Source: Lotus japonicus
Lineage: Eukaryota > Streptophyta > Magnoliopsida > Fabales > Fabaceae
Reading direction: 5' to 3'
Assembly: GCF_012489685.1 (NCBI RefSeq)
Contig: NC_080046.1
Span: forward strand, 25,364,223-25,428,222
DNA length: 64,000 nucleotides
Each line of letters starts with the position of its first letter. Position 1 is the stretch's first letter. The translations under genes were made by a program, and so were the position numbers. Under the pieces are notes generated by a model. The model was not told the DNA's origin and did not search any database. It saw nothing but the letters and a program-made list of their open reading frames with translations. Below, one piece after another: positions 42,313 through 53,294 of the stretch.

Positions 42313-44354
42313 TTAGGAGTTTACAAACAAATCGGGATGTGACTCCCGCATCTTATTCTCTACTTCGCATGTAGCATCGCCTGTCGCTTGATTCCAAACG
42401 ACCTTCTCCAAGGACACCTCCTTGTTCCTCAAGCGTTTGGTGCTTCTATCGACGATCTTGATGGGTGGCATCACCATCGTAAGATCATCCTTTAGCTGAA
42501 TGTCATCAGACTCAATCACATGAGAGTCATCAGCCATGTACTTCCGCAGTTGAAACACATGAAGCACATCATGAATGTTGGATAGGAATGGCGGTAATGC
42601 GATCCTATATGCCACTGGTCCTACTCGCCCCGTAATTTGGTACGATCCAATGAACCTTGGAGTAAGCTTCTTTGACTTGATCACCCTTTCGACACCTGTC
42701 ATCGAGGTAACCCGCAAGAAGACATGATCTCTAGCTTGAAATTCCAGCTCTTTCCTTCTATTGTCAGCGTAACTCTTCTGACGACTCTGCGTGATCCTCA
42801 TCTTTTCTTGGATTCGCTTCACCTCTTCTGTAGTTCGCTGAACCAATTCGGGTCCAATGACCAGATTCTCACCGTCTTGATGCCAACACAAAGGCGTACG
42901 ACACCTCCGACCATACAAAGCTTCATAAGGTCCCATCCCGATGCTTGCATGAAAACTGTTGTTGTAGGTGAACTCAATCAGCGGCAACAACTCATCCCAG
43001 CTTCCTTTATGATCTAGCACACAAGCTTTTAGCAAATCCTCCAAGGATTGAATAGTCCTTTCGGTTTGCCCATCCGTCTGTGGATGATAAGCGAAACTCA
43101 ATCTCAACTTGGTTCCCAAAGCTTGTTGGAAATCTCCCTAGAAACGCGAGGTAAACCTCGAGTCTCTGTCCGACACAATGCTAGATGGTACCCCATGCAG
43201 ACGAACAATTTCTACGATGTAGATCTCTGCTAGTTTCTCCACTTTGTAGTTCAGATTGATTGGCACGAAGTGAGCAGTCTTCGTCAATCAATCAACCACT
43301 ACCCATATTGCATCAAATCTCCTTCGTGTTAGGGTAAACCCGTTACGAAATCCATCGAGACGCTGCGGAACATCCCACTTCCACTGCGGAACATCCAACG
43401 ACTGTAATTTTTCCTACTGGCTTCTGATGTTCCACCTTCGCCTTCTGACAAGTCAAGCATGTCGACACGTACTCAGCTACTTGTTTCTTCATTCCAGGCC
43501 ACCAGAAATGAAGTTTCAAGTCTTGATACATCTTGTTCATTCTCGGATGAATACTCAACCTGCTCTTGTGGCCTTCATCCAAAATCAACCTCGTAATAGT
43601 TGCGTCATTGGGTACACAAACTCGTCCCTTGCAACGTAAAAGACCATCATTTCCGATAGTGAATTCCGGTGCCTTTTTTTGAGTAACAAGTTTGCGCCAC
43701 TCAATCAATCCTTCATCAATCTCTTGCTTTGACTTTATCTCATCCAAGAGTCCACTCGACACCATCACCAATCCGAAGCACAACTTTCCTGGCGCGAGCT
43801 TAACATCCAAGCTCAGATCTCGGAATGCCTCCAACAGTTCTAACTCTTTGACCATCAACGAGGATACATGTATAGCCCTTCGACTAAGAGCGTTAGCTAC
43901 AACATTGGTTTTCCCCGGATGATACTGTAGAGCGAACTCATAGTCCTGTAGGAATTCCATCCACCTTCGTTGCCTCATGCTCAGATCCTTCTGATCAAAC
44001 AAGTACTTCAGACTCTTGTGATCATTGTAGATCGTGAACGTACTGCCATACATGTAATGCCTCCAAATCTTGAGAGCATATACTATAGCAGCCAACTCCA
44101 AATCATGCATAGGATAGTTCTTCTCGTGAATCTTCAGCTGTCGCGAAGCATAAGCAATCACTTTCTTATCTTGCATCATTATACAGCCCAACCTATTATG
44201 TGAAGCATCACAGTAAACGTTGTGTGGTTCACCCTCCTTAGGTAAGGCTAGTATTGGTGCGGTAGTCAGTCGCTTCTTCATCTCCTGAAAACTCTCTTCA
44301 CATTTCTCTGTCCATGCAAATGGTTGATTCTTCTTTGTCAACTGAGTCAACGGC
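42313..44354 (-). pseudogene. pol: Pol (RNase H, integrase, chromodomain) of element E, broken
   Basis: The N-terminal portion (44,350-43,343) holds RNase H with YCDAS, a [20 protein letters not shown] helix and [11 protein letters not shown]. The last catalytic Asp context reads NVVANALSR where NVVADALSR is usual. An HHCC zinc-binding integrase motif follows ([17 protein letters not shown]). The next about 220 bp contain a 21-bp tandem duplication (CTGCGGAACATCC at 43,363 and 43,384) and stops. From 43,119 the integrase C-terminal part resumes with YHPQTDGQTERT, GPYEALYGRRCRTPLCW and a chromodomain-like tail (RNKEVSLEKVVW, NKMRESHPDLF). The RT is on the far side of D, outside the window. Confidence 0.8.
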
Positions 44355-46678
44355 TGTAAATCCCAAGTTTTTTTTAAGTTTATGCTAAGTGAATAAACTT
44401 CTTATTCACGATTAGGGTTGATGTAATGTGAAGGGAAACCTGAACGAAAGTTTATTAAATGAAATATATTTATGAAGAAGAAAGTTCAGGAAAAGTTCAA
44501 GGATTGCATTATGATCGATAAAAGTTATAGCACGAACGTTTTACGCTTAAACCTAGGTTAGAAACCCTAGTATATAGCTAATTTTCACTTTTAGGCACGG
44601 CGGAAGTTAATTCCAAAAATCTTCAGAGAAATGTTAGAACTTCTCTTTTTCCATATATCACAATCGTTTCGAGGCGAAACTCTAGAATCTACGAACGTCC
44701 GATTCCAATCATCGGAAGTTTGCCGAAACCGAATCCCTGGTATTTCAAAACCCTAGAATTTCTCGACAATGAAGACTTTTTCTATTCAGAGCTTCAAATG
44801 AATATTCTACACGCGTACACCCATTTCTCTTGATGACTTCAATCTTTCTTCCGAAGGAAGTTTCCTATTCCGACATTCGATGCAAAAAGCAACTTATCGG
44901 GTAAAATAGTTTTATACCGACTATGCATTAGTTGCCAAAAATACAAGGAGACCTCTTTATAGTTTTGGAATTCTTTTGCCAAAACATATCTATTAATTCA
45001 CGAAGAATGACGCCGGAAAAATCAGATTCACGAAACTTTCATTTTCCCGCGAATTTCCAACCTTTATATATAGCAAAGAAAGGAAGAAAAACTCAAATTT
45101 TCCTCCATTTTCTCTCCTCAAACCCGCGGCCAAGAACAAGGAAGAAGGAAGAAGAATTTTTGTTCATCGCTTGCTTGATCGTTGATCCGTTAGTTGCTAC
45201 TTCAAGGCTTCGAGGTATAGTCGCTAATCCTTACCTCTGATCGCTTTTTCCATAGCTTTTCTGTAGAGTTTTCTGAGCGGATAGTTTATGGGTTTTTGCA
45301 AAACTATCCTGAATCTTTCATTTCTGATTCTAAACCTCTTCCTTATGCGCCCAAGATCACTTCTGCCGGGTTAGATTTTCCGTTATGTCGCCGGAATTCC
45401 GCCGGAATCAATTTGAGCCTAAAATACCCATTTTTGGAGTTTTTGGTGTAAAGCTTCAACCTTTAGGCTGAAAACTATCGCCTTAGCTTAGTGCTAGTAG
45501 GATTAGTTGTCATAAACGTCGTTGGTGACGTCCCTGCAAAATTTTATTTTTGGGATTTCAGTTTTGAAAAATCCTAAGTTAAAAATCATGACCAAAATAC
45601 CCCTGCGACAGTTTTTGATCCGATAATTTTTCCGAGTTTAGAATACCCTTAGTTACGGCTTATGAAAGCATAGGAACCAAGTTTGATCGAAGAAAAATCG
45701 AGCCCCATAATTGCACAAAGTGGCCGAGCCCTATTAGGGGGGAGGAGGAAAATTTCCTTTTCCGAAAACTTGTCTTTCGCGCTAGATTATCGTACCTTAG
45801 AGTATAGATTACTTCGAGTAACCTTAGTAAGTATCGATAGTTTAGTTTTCGATAGATTCTGATAGTATTTCTGGGGTTTTTCTCTAAAGGTGATTTTGAG
45901 GAATTCCCAGAGGAGCAAGCCTTTGATTGTGAACAAGTGTTAGGAGATCGTCCTGGAGAATCTACAGGTGAGGGCTTCTCACTGAATCTCTAGTTAATGC
46001 TTAGGGTCGATGTTTCGACATTGTTTACTGTTTATGCACTGGAATTGTGTGTGATTGGAAAATGTTTTCTGAGGCTTCGGCTGACAATGTAGATGATTCA
46101 TCTACTGAATGTTTTTGAGATTGTCTTACATGCTATGTGCTATGTGGGTAATCTAGGATGTGTGGTGCATGCTTTATATGCTAAGTGCTAAGTGTTTATG
46201 ATGCGATTTATTGATATATGACATGTTGTTGATTGTGATAATTTAAATATGCTCTGTACTGGAATTTGAGTTTCTGAATGGTGAGAATAGCGGGCAGGTC
46301 ATGCCGATTTTATTTTGAGAGTTTTGAGAAAGTTTGATAGGACGAACGAGGTTCGGGCCTTAATTTTGTTTAGTGGATCGAGACATCCTCTGGAAGCGAC
46401 TTGGGATTGGGAGATCCTGAAAATGTGTAAGACTTGCGATAAGACAAAATGGAATCTATTTTATAAAGAAAATTCATAAGACCTTAAATAACCTCAAAAT
46501 CTTTAAGTAATGATAACAACCTCGAAGGAAGGCATTGGAAGTCAAATCATAGTTTTGGAAAAACGAGGAGTGTCGTCGGATCCAAGTGTTGAGTTTGTTG
46601 TTGTGCTGTTGGAGCAGCGTTTGTTGTTGTGCTGTTGGAGCAGCGTTTATTGTTGTGCTGTTGGAGCAGCGTTTGTTA
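44355..46678 (+). repeat. 5' LTR of element D, first part
   Basis: Begins TGTAAATCCCAAG (the 3' LTR has TGTAAGGCCCAAG). A TATA-like TATATATA lies at 45,065-45,072. Non-coding: the 102-codon frame at 44,932-45,240 recurs at 62,988-63,296 only because it is LTR sequence. It is broken by Sirevirus B at 46,678. Confidence 0.88.
46605..46670 (+). repeat. 26-bp tandem hairpin repeats in the D LTR, left of Sirevirus B
   Basis: Units with GCTG/TTGGAG/CAGC hairpins at 46,605-46,618, 46,631-46,644 and 46,657-46,670. Two more lie at 58,769-58,782 and 58,795-58,808. Spacing across the B insertion is still exactly 26 bp once B and one target copy are removed. Confidence 0.85.
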
Positions 46679-47886
46679 TGTAAGATCAAGTTTTGATCTA
46701 GTAGTACAACTCTATGTTTTGATGATTACAAGTTAACCTTTTGATATGAACAATTGTGGTACTCTAACGTGTTTTTCTGAGTGTACTATTTGCAGGCTCT
46801 GACCTCAACTCAATCTCACACAAATCAGAAGCACTGTGTATAAAGAGCAACCCAAGCAACGCTTTCGCATTCACCATGTTCAGTATGAACAGTGGAAAAG
46901 CTTCAGAAGTTCTGAAGTTATACAAACTCTGATGTGGACTCAGTCACTAGAAGCTCTGAAGATCCAGAAGTTCTGATAACCAAGAAACACTGAAGGTTCA
47001 GATGTTCTGATGGTGTAGAAGACTCTGAAGTTGCAGAAGCTGAATAGTGGAAACTCTGAAGTCCAGAAGCAAGAAACTCTGAAGGCCATGTTCTTCCCTC
47101 TGAGTTCAGAATCAGAAGATACAATGGTCAGAGGATCTGTGCTTTCCCTCTGACTCTGATCAACCGGCTTCACAAGTTCCAATATGAAGCATTCCCCTGA
47201 TCAGAAGTCTCCTAGGTTTAAAGGTCGCGTCGCTATCCAAGTACAAAAGCAACTGTACCCTCCTGACGACCTACCTAACAGTCTCAGACACAGCAGAAGC
47301 TGGATTTTCCAGAACTGCCCTCCAACGGTAGCATTTCTCATGCAACGCTCAACCCTAATCCTTGGAGTATAAATAGAGGCTGAAGATTGAAAGAAGCGGC
47401 TAGAAGAATTCACATACGCGCAAGACAATCTTAAATTCTTCTAAGTTTTCTTTCATCTGAAATTCATTGAGTTTACTATTAGCTTTTTAGAAGCAAATCT
47501 CTTGTAAACAATTCTTTGATAAACAGTTTGTTTAGTTCCTTTAGGAGATCAAGGCTGATCGGATCCTAGAGAAGACTAAGAGAGTGAATCTTAGTGTGAG
47601 CTAAGTCAGTGTAATTGTTAGTCACTTGTAGGTTTCAAGTGCAGTTGTAACTCTTACCTGATTAGTGGATTGCCTTCATTCTAAGAAGGAAGAAATCACC
47701 TTAACGGGTGGACTGGAGTAGCTTGAGTGATTTATCAAGTGAACCAGGATAAAATCCTTGTGTGCTTTTCTATCTCTTATCCTTAGCACTTAAGTTCTCG
47801 AAAGATTTGTCAAAATCTTTAAGGTGGAAGTTTTATACTGAAAACGTTATTCAAACCCCCCCTTTCTACCGTTTTTCATACCTTCA
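46679..47886 (+). repeat. 5' LTR of Sirevirus B
   Basis: TGTAAGATCAAG to CATACCTTCA. A TATA-like TATAAATA at 47,368-47,375 (GGAGTATAAATAGAGG) is the likely core promoter. Confidence 0.95.
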
Positions 47887-47888
47887 AT

Positions 47889-47902
47889 TGGTATCAGAGC
47901 GC
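47889..47902 (+). promoter_or_regulatory. Primer binding site of Sirevirus B
   Basis: TGGTATCAGAGCGC, identical to A, two bases after the LTR. Confidence 0.92.
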
Positions 47903-47958
47903 AAGTTCTGATTACCACACCTAACAGTGTTCAGTGATCCGGGCCGGTGTGAAAAACA

Positions 47959-49869
47959 ATGGCTGCCACCACCAGTGAAACTCAAAGAGATGGTTACAAT
48001 GCAAAGCCTCCTATGTTCGACGGTCAAAGGTTCGAATATTGGAAAGATAGACTGGAAAGTTTCTTTCTGGGTTTCGATGCAGATCTCTGGGATATCATTG
48101 TGGATGGCTACGAGCGTCCAGTTGATGCAGATGGGAAGAAGATCCCAAGGTCAGAGATGACTGCAGATCAAAAGAAGCTGTACTCACAACATCACAAAGC
48201 AAGAGCAATTCTTCTAAGTGCTATTTCCTATGAAGAGTACCAGAAGATTACAGATCGTGAGTTTGCGAAAGGCATTTTCGAATCTCTGAAGATGTCTCAT
48301 GAAGGAAACAAGAAAGTTAAAGAATCAAAGGCATTGTCTTTGATCCAAAAGTATGAATCCTTCATCATGGAGCCAAATGAGTCCATTGAAGAAATGTTCT
48401 CCAGATTTCAGCTGCTTGTAGCTGGCATACGACCTCTCAACAAGAGCTACACAACAAAAGATCATGTCATAAGGGTCATCAGGTGTCTTCCTGAAAGTTG
48501 GATGCCTTTAGTGACTTCAATAGAGCTCACGAGAGACGTTGAGAATATGAGTTTAGAAGAACTCATCAGCATTTTGAAATGCCATGAGCTGAAGCGCTCA
48601 GAGATGCAAGATCTGAGGAAAAAGTCCATAGCCTTGAAATCCAAATCTGAAAAGGCTAAGGTTGAGAAGTCAAAAGCTCTTCAAGCTGAAGAAGAGGAAT
48701 CTGAAGAAGCATCAGAAGATTCTGATGAAGATGAGCTGACTCTGATCTCCAAGAGACTCAATCGCATCTGGAAGCACAGGCAGAGCAAGTACAAAGGCTC
48801 TGGAAAGGCAAAAGGAAAGTCTGAATCCTCAGGTCAGAAGAAGTCCTCACTTAAGGAAGTCACATGCTTTGAGTGCAAAGAATCAGGGCACTACAAAAGT
48901 GACTGTCCAAGATTGAAGAAGGACAAGAAGCCAAAGAAGCACTTCAAGACAAAGAAGAGTCTGATGGTGACATTTGATGAATCAGAGTCAGAGGATGTTG
49001 ACTCTGATGGTGAAGTCCAAGGACTCATGGCCATTGTCAAAGACAAGGAAGCAGAGTCAAAGGGAGCTGTTGACTCTGACTCAGAATCAGAAGGAGATCC
49101 TAACTCAGACGATGAAAATGAGGTATTCGCTTCTTTCTCTACCTCTGAACTGAAACATGCTTTGTCTGATATCATGGATAAGTATAACTCTTTATTGTCT
49201 AAGCATAAGAAGCTGAAAAAGAACTTATCTGATGTTTCCAAGACTCCTTCTGAACATGAGAAAATTATTTCTGATCTGAAAAATGATAATCATGCCTTGA
49301 TCAATTCTAACTCTGTGCTTAAGAACCAAATTGCTAAGTTAGAAGAAATTGTTGCCTGTGATGCCTCTGATTGTAGAAATGAATCTAAGTATGAAAAGTC
49401 TTTTCAAAGATTCCTAGCTAAAAGCGTGGATAGAAGCTTAATGGCTTCAATGATCTATGGCGTAAGCAGAAATGGAATGCATGGCATTGGCTATTCTAAA
49501 CCAATTAGAAATGAGCCCTCTGTGTCTAAAGCTAAATCCTTGTATGAATGCTTTGTTCCCTCTAGTACCATATTGCCTGATCCTGTACCTGCTAAAGTTG
49601 CTAAAAACCCTCTTAAAAAGGGATCCTTCTCTATGACTAAATATCATGCAAATATTCCTTTAAAATATCATGTTGAGACACCCAAGGTGATCAGAACCTC
49701 TGGGGTAACTAACAAGAAAGGACCCAGAAAGTGGGTACCTAAGGACAAGATTATCTATGTTGCAGATATCCTTGATAGCTCCACTGAAACACCAATCATG
49801 GTATCTGGACAGTGGATGCTCGCGTCACATGACGGGAGAAAGGCGTATGTTCCGAGAGCTGAAACTTAA
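47959..49869 (+). CDS. gag: Gag of Sirevirus B, intact
   Basis: 636 residues, the same length as gag of A and nearly identical: copia gag domain, knuckle [14 protein letters not shown] at 303-316, acidic Asp/Ser/Glu tracts, coiled-coil part, and C terminus [18 protein letters not shown] overlapping pol. The differences from A are scattered conservative changes, mostly in the acidic linker. It is open even though pol is broken, so B could still supply capsid. Confidence 0.94.
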   Translation: MAATTSETQRDGYNAKPPMFDGQRFEYWKDRLESFFLGFDADLWDIIVDGYERPVDADGKKIPRSEMTADQKKLYSQHHKARAILLSAISYEEYQKITDREFAKGIFESLKMSHEGNKKVKESKALSLIQKYESFIMEPNESIEEMFSRFQLLVAGIRPLNKSYTTKDHVIRVIRCLPESWMPLVTSIELTRDVENMSLEELISILKCHELKRSEMQDLRKKSIALKSKSEKAKVEKSKALQAEEEESEEASEDSDEDELTLISKRLNRIWKHRQSKYKGSGKAKGKSESSGQKKSSLKEVTCFECKESGHYKSDCPRLKKDKKPKKHFKTKKSLMVTFDESESEDVDSDGEVQGLMAIVKDKEAESKGAVDSDSESEGDPNSDDENEVFASFSTSELKHALSDIMDKYNSLLSKHKKLKKNLSDVSKTPSEHEKIISDLKNDNHALINSNSVLKNQIAKLEEIVACDASDCRNESKYEKSFQRFLAKSVDRSLMASMIYGVSRNGMHGIGYSKPIRNEPSVSKAKSLYECFVPSSTILPDPVPAKVAKNPLKKGSFSMTKYHANIPLKYHVETPKVIRTSGVTNKKGPRKWVPKDKIIYVADILDSSTETPIMVSGQWMLASHDGRKAYVPRAET

Positions 49870-52861
49870 GCCTGGAGGCGAAGTTGGCTTTGGAGGAAAT
49901 GAAAAGGGTAAAATTGTTGGTACTGGTACTATTTGTGTAGATAGTAGTCCATGCATTGATAATGTGTTATTGGTAGACGGCTTAACACATAACTTATTGT
50001 CTATAAGTCAATTAGCTGACAAGGGTTATGATGTTATATTCAATCAAAAGTCCTGCCGGGCTGTAAGTCAGATCGATGGCTCTGTTCTGTTTAACAGCAA
50101 GAGGAAGAACAACATTTATAAGATCAGATTATCTGAGTTGGAGGCTCAGAATGTGAAGTGCCTTCTGTCTGTTAATGAAGAGCAGTGGGTATGGCATAGA
50201 CTGTTAGGGCATGCCAGTATGAGAAAGATTTCTCAGCTGAGCAAGCTAAACTTTGTCAGGGGCTTACCCAATCTGAAGTTCGCTTCAGACGCTCTTTGTG
50301 AAGCATGTCAGAAAGGCAAATTCACAAAAGTCCCTTTCAAGGCAAAGAATGTTGTCTCAACCTCAAGGTCGTTAGAACTTCTGCATATCGACCTTTTTGG
50401 ACCAGTGAAAACTGAGTCTATAGGTGGCAAGAGATATGGGATGGTTATCGTTGATGACTATAGCCGCTGGACATGGGTAAAGTTTCTAACCCGCAAGGAT
50501 GAGTCTCATGCTGTGTTCTCTACCTTCATTGCTCAAGTGCAAAACGAGAAGGCTTGTAGGATTGTGCGTGTCAGAAGTGACCATGGTGGAGAGTTTGAGA
50601 ATGACAAGTTTGAGAGTTTGTTTGATTCCTATGGAATTGCACATGATTTCTCTTGTCCCAGAACTCCTCAACAAAACGGTGTTGTTGAGAGGAAGAACAG
50701 AACTCTTCAGGAGATGGCTAGAACCATGCTCCAAGAAACTGGCATGGCTAAGCACTTTTGGGCAGAGGCAGTAAATACAGCATGTTACATTCAGAACAGA
50801 ATCTCTGTGAGACCAATTCTGAATAAGACTCCTTATGAATTGTGGAAGAACATAAAACCCAACATTTCTTATTTTCATCCTTTTGGCTGTGTTTGTTATG
50901 TTCTCAATACTAAGGATAGATTGCATAAATTTGATGCTAAGTCTTCTAAGTGTCTATTACTCGGTTATTCTGAGAGATCTAAAGGTTTTAGATTTTATAA
51001 TACTGATGCTAAGACTATTGAAGAATCTATTCATGTTAGATTTGACGATAAGCTTGACTCTGACCAGTCAAAGCTAGTTGAAAAGTTTGCAGATTTAAGC
51101 ATTAATGTTTCTGACAAAGGCAAAGCTCCAGAGGAAGCTGAGCCAGAGGAAGATGAACCAGAGGAAGAAGCTGGTCCCTCTAACTCACAAACTCTGAAGA
51201 AGAGCAGAATCACTGCAGCTCACCCTAAGGAATTGATTCTGGGCAACAAAGACGAACCAGTCAGAACCAGATCTGCCTTCAGACCCTCTGAAGAGACCTT
51301 GCTCAGTCTGAAAGGATTGGTGTCCTTAATTGAACCCAAGTCCATAGATGAAGCTCTTCAGGACAAGGATTGGATTCTGGCCATGGAAGAAGAATTGAAT
51401 CAATTTTCCAAGAACGATGTTTGGAGCTTAGTGAAGAAGCCCGAGAGTGTCCATGTTATTGGAACAAAATGGGTATTCAGAAACAAGCTGAATGAGAAAG
51501 GAGATGTAGTCAGAAACAAGGCAAGGCTAGTTGCTCAAGGCTACAGCCAGCAGGAAGGAATAGACTACGCTGAAACATTTGCTCCAGTAGCAAGACTGGA
51601 GGCAATCAGACTGTTGATCTCTTTCTCAGTAAATCACAACATAGTTCTACATCAGATGGACGTGAAGAGTGCCTTCCTAAATGGTTATATCTCAGAGGAA
51701 GTCTATGTTCATCAACCCCCAGGTTTTGAAGATGAGAAGAAACCAGACCATGTGTTCAAATTGAAGAAATCACTCTACGGTCTTAAGCAAGCTCCCAGAG
51801 CATGGTATGAGAGACTTAGCTCATTCCTTCTAGAGAATGAGTTTGTAAGGGGTAAAGTAGATACAACTCTTTTTTGCAAGACTTATAAAGATGATATCTT
51901 AATTGTGCAAATTTATGTTGATGATATTATATTTGGTTCTGCTAATCAATCTCTATGCAAAGAATTTTCTGAGATGATGTAGGCTGAATTTGAGATGAGT
52001 ATGATGGGAGAATTAAAGTACTTTCTGGGAATACAAGTTGATCAAACACCAGAAGGAACATATATCCATCAGAGCAAGTACACTAAAGAACTTCTGAAGA
52101 AGTTCAATATGCTGGAATCTACAGTGGCCAAGACTCCAATGCATCCTACATGCATTCTGGAGAAAGAAGATAAAAGTGGTAAAGTATGTCAGAAGCTCTA
52201 TCGTGGCATGATAGGTTCACTTCTATACTTAACTGCATCTAGGCCAGACATACTATTTAGTGTTCATTTATGTGCTCGTTTCCAATCAGATCCAAGGGAA
52301 ACTCACTTAACTGCTGTTAAGAGGATCCTAAGGTATCTGAAAGGCACCACTAACCTTGGCTTGATGTATAAGAAAACATCAGAGTATAAGCTTTCAGGTT
52401 ACTGTGATGCTGATTATGCTGGAGATAGAACAGAGAGAAAAAGTACTTCTGGAAATTGTCAATTTCTGGGAAGCAATCTAGTCTCATGGGCAAGCAAGAG
52501 GCAATCAACCATTGCACTATCAACTGCAGAGGCAGAATATATCTCAGCAGCAATATGCAGCACTCAGATGCTCTGGATGAAACATCAGCTGGAGGATTAT
52601 CAGATCCTTGAGAGCAATATCCCAATCTACTGTGATAACACTGCTGCAATCTCATTGAGTAAGAATCTTATCCTGCATTCAAGGGCAAAGCACATTGAGG
52701 TAAAGTATCACTTTATTAGAGATTATGTACAGAAGGGCGTACTTCTTCTGAAGTTTGTTGATACTGACCATCAATGGGCAGATATCTTTACAAAGCCCTT
52801 AGCAGAGGATAGATTTAATTTTATTCTGAAAAATCTAAACATGGACTTTTGTCCAGAGTGA
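49757..52861 (+). pseudogene. pol: Pol of Sirevirus B, one nonsense codon in RT
   Basis: Same length as pol of A (3,105 nt) with the same motifs: DSG protease, [15 protein letters not shown] (one His-region change, R to L), D,D-35-E integrase, RT with YVDD at 720-723, complete RNase H. Codon 742, CAG in A, is TAG here (51,980-51,982), just after the RT palm. The frame is otherwise open to 52,861. It overlaps gag by 113 nt in the +1 frame, as in A. Without readthrough the product lacks the RT thumb and RNase H. Confidence 0.92.
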
Positions 52862-53294
52862 AGATGGATCAGAACCTCTGACTATGATACTTCTTGATCA
52901 GAAGATGTCTAGTCCAGAAGGTAACTCAATCAGAGTGTGTGTACCCACTGGTACTGACTCTGAAGCTGAGACAACAATACGTGTGTCAGTATTTCTGATG
53001 CATAGTTCCTTGTGCCCGTGTGACAGTCTGTTATGATTGCGTGTAGATATGCTTCTCTCCTGTGTGTGATTTGTGTATTTTACTGTTACTATCTATCTTT
53101 AATTTTCAACCGTTGATCTTAAAGTGCTTTTTGAATCAACAACGGTTATTTGCCAAAACCCATTATACACACACGATCTCTTTCACTTCCGGTTTTTACT
53201 CTCGCTCTCTCTGCTTTTTCGAAACCGCTTCTCCTCGATCTCTCTTCATCTTTCAACCTTCATCTTCTACCTTAAACCTTCAACCGCTTCAAAA
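52862..53294 (+). promoter_or_regulatory. Pol/env spacer of Sirevirus B with promoter-like block
   Basis: AACCGTTG (53,108-53,115) and CAACGGTT (53,140-53,147) are inverted MYB-core-like sites. TATAC at 53,164-53,168 lies 131 nt before the env ATG, followed by CT-rich leader (ACTCTCGCTCTCTCTGC). The arrangement equals that in A. The 433-nt gap and different frame rule out simple readthrough from pol. Confidence 0.4.

Larger units (their letters stand above)
15663..44354 (-). mobile_element. Tekay-type (Ty3/gypsy chromovirus) element E, interrupted, 5' part outside the window
   Basis: Minus-strand element consisting of its 3' LTR (15,663-16,847 plus 40,482-42,275, split by Sirevirus A) and the 3' half of pol (42,276-44,354), cut by element D. 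It is inserted in the env-like gene of Sirevirus C. AGTAC at 15,658-15,662 should be the target duplication, but the other copy is outside the window. Pol carries RNase H, integrase and a C-terminal chromodomain-like tail, the order typical of the Tekay/Del clade. Several stops and a local duplication show that it is inactive. Confidence 0.8.
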
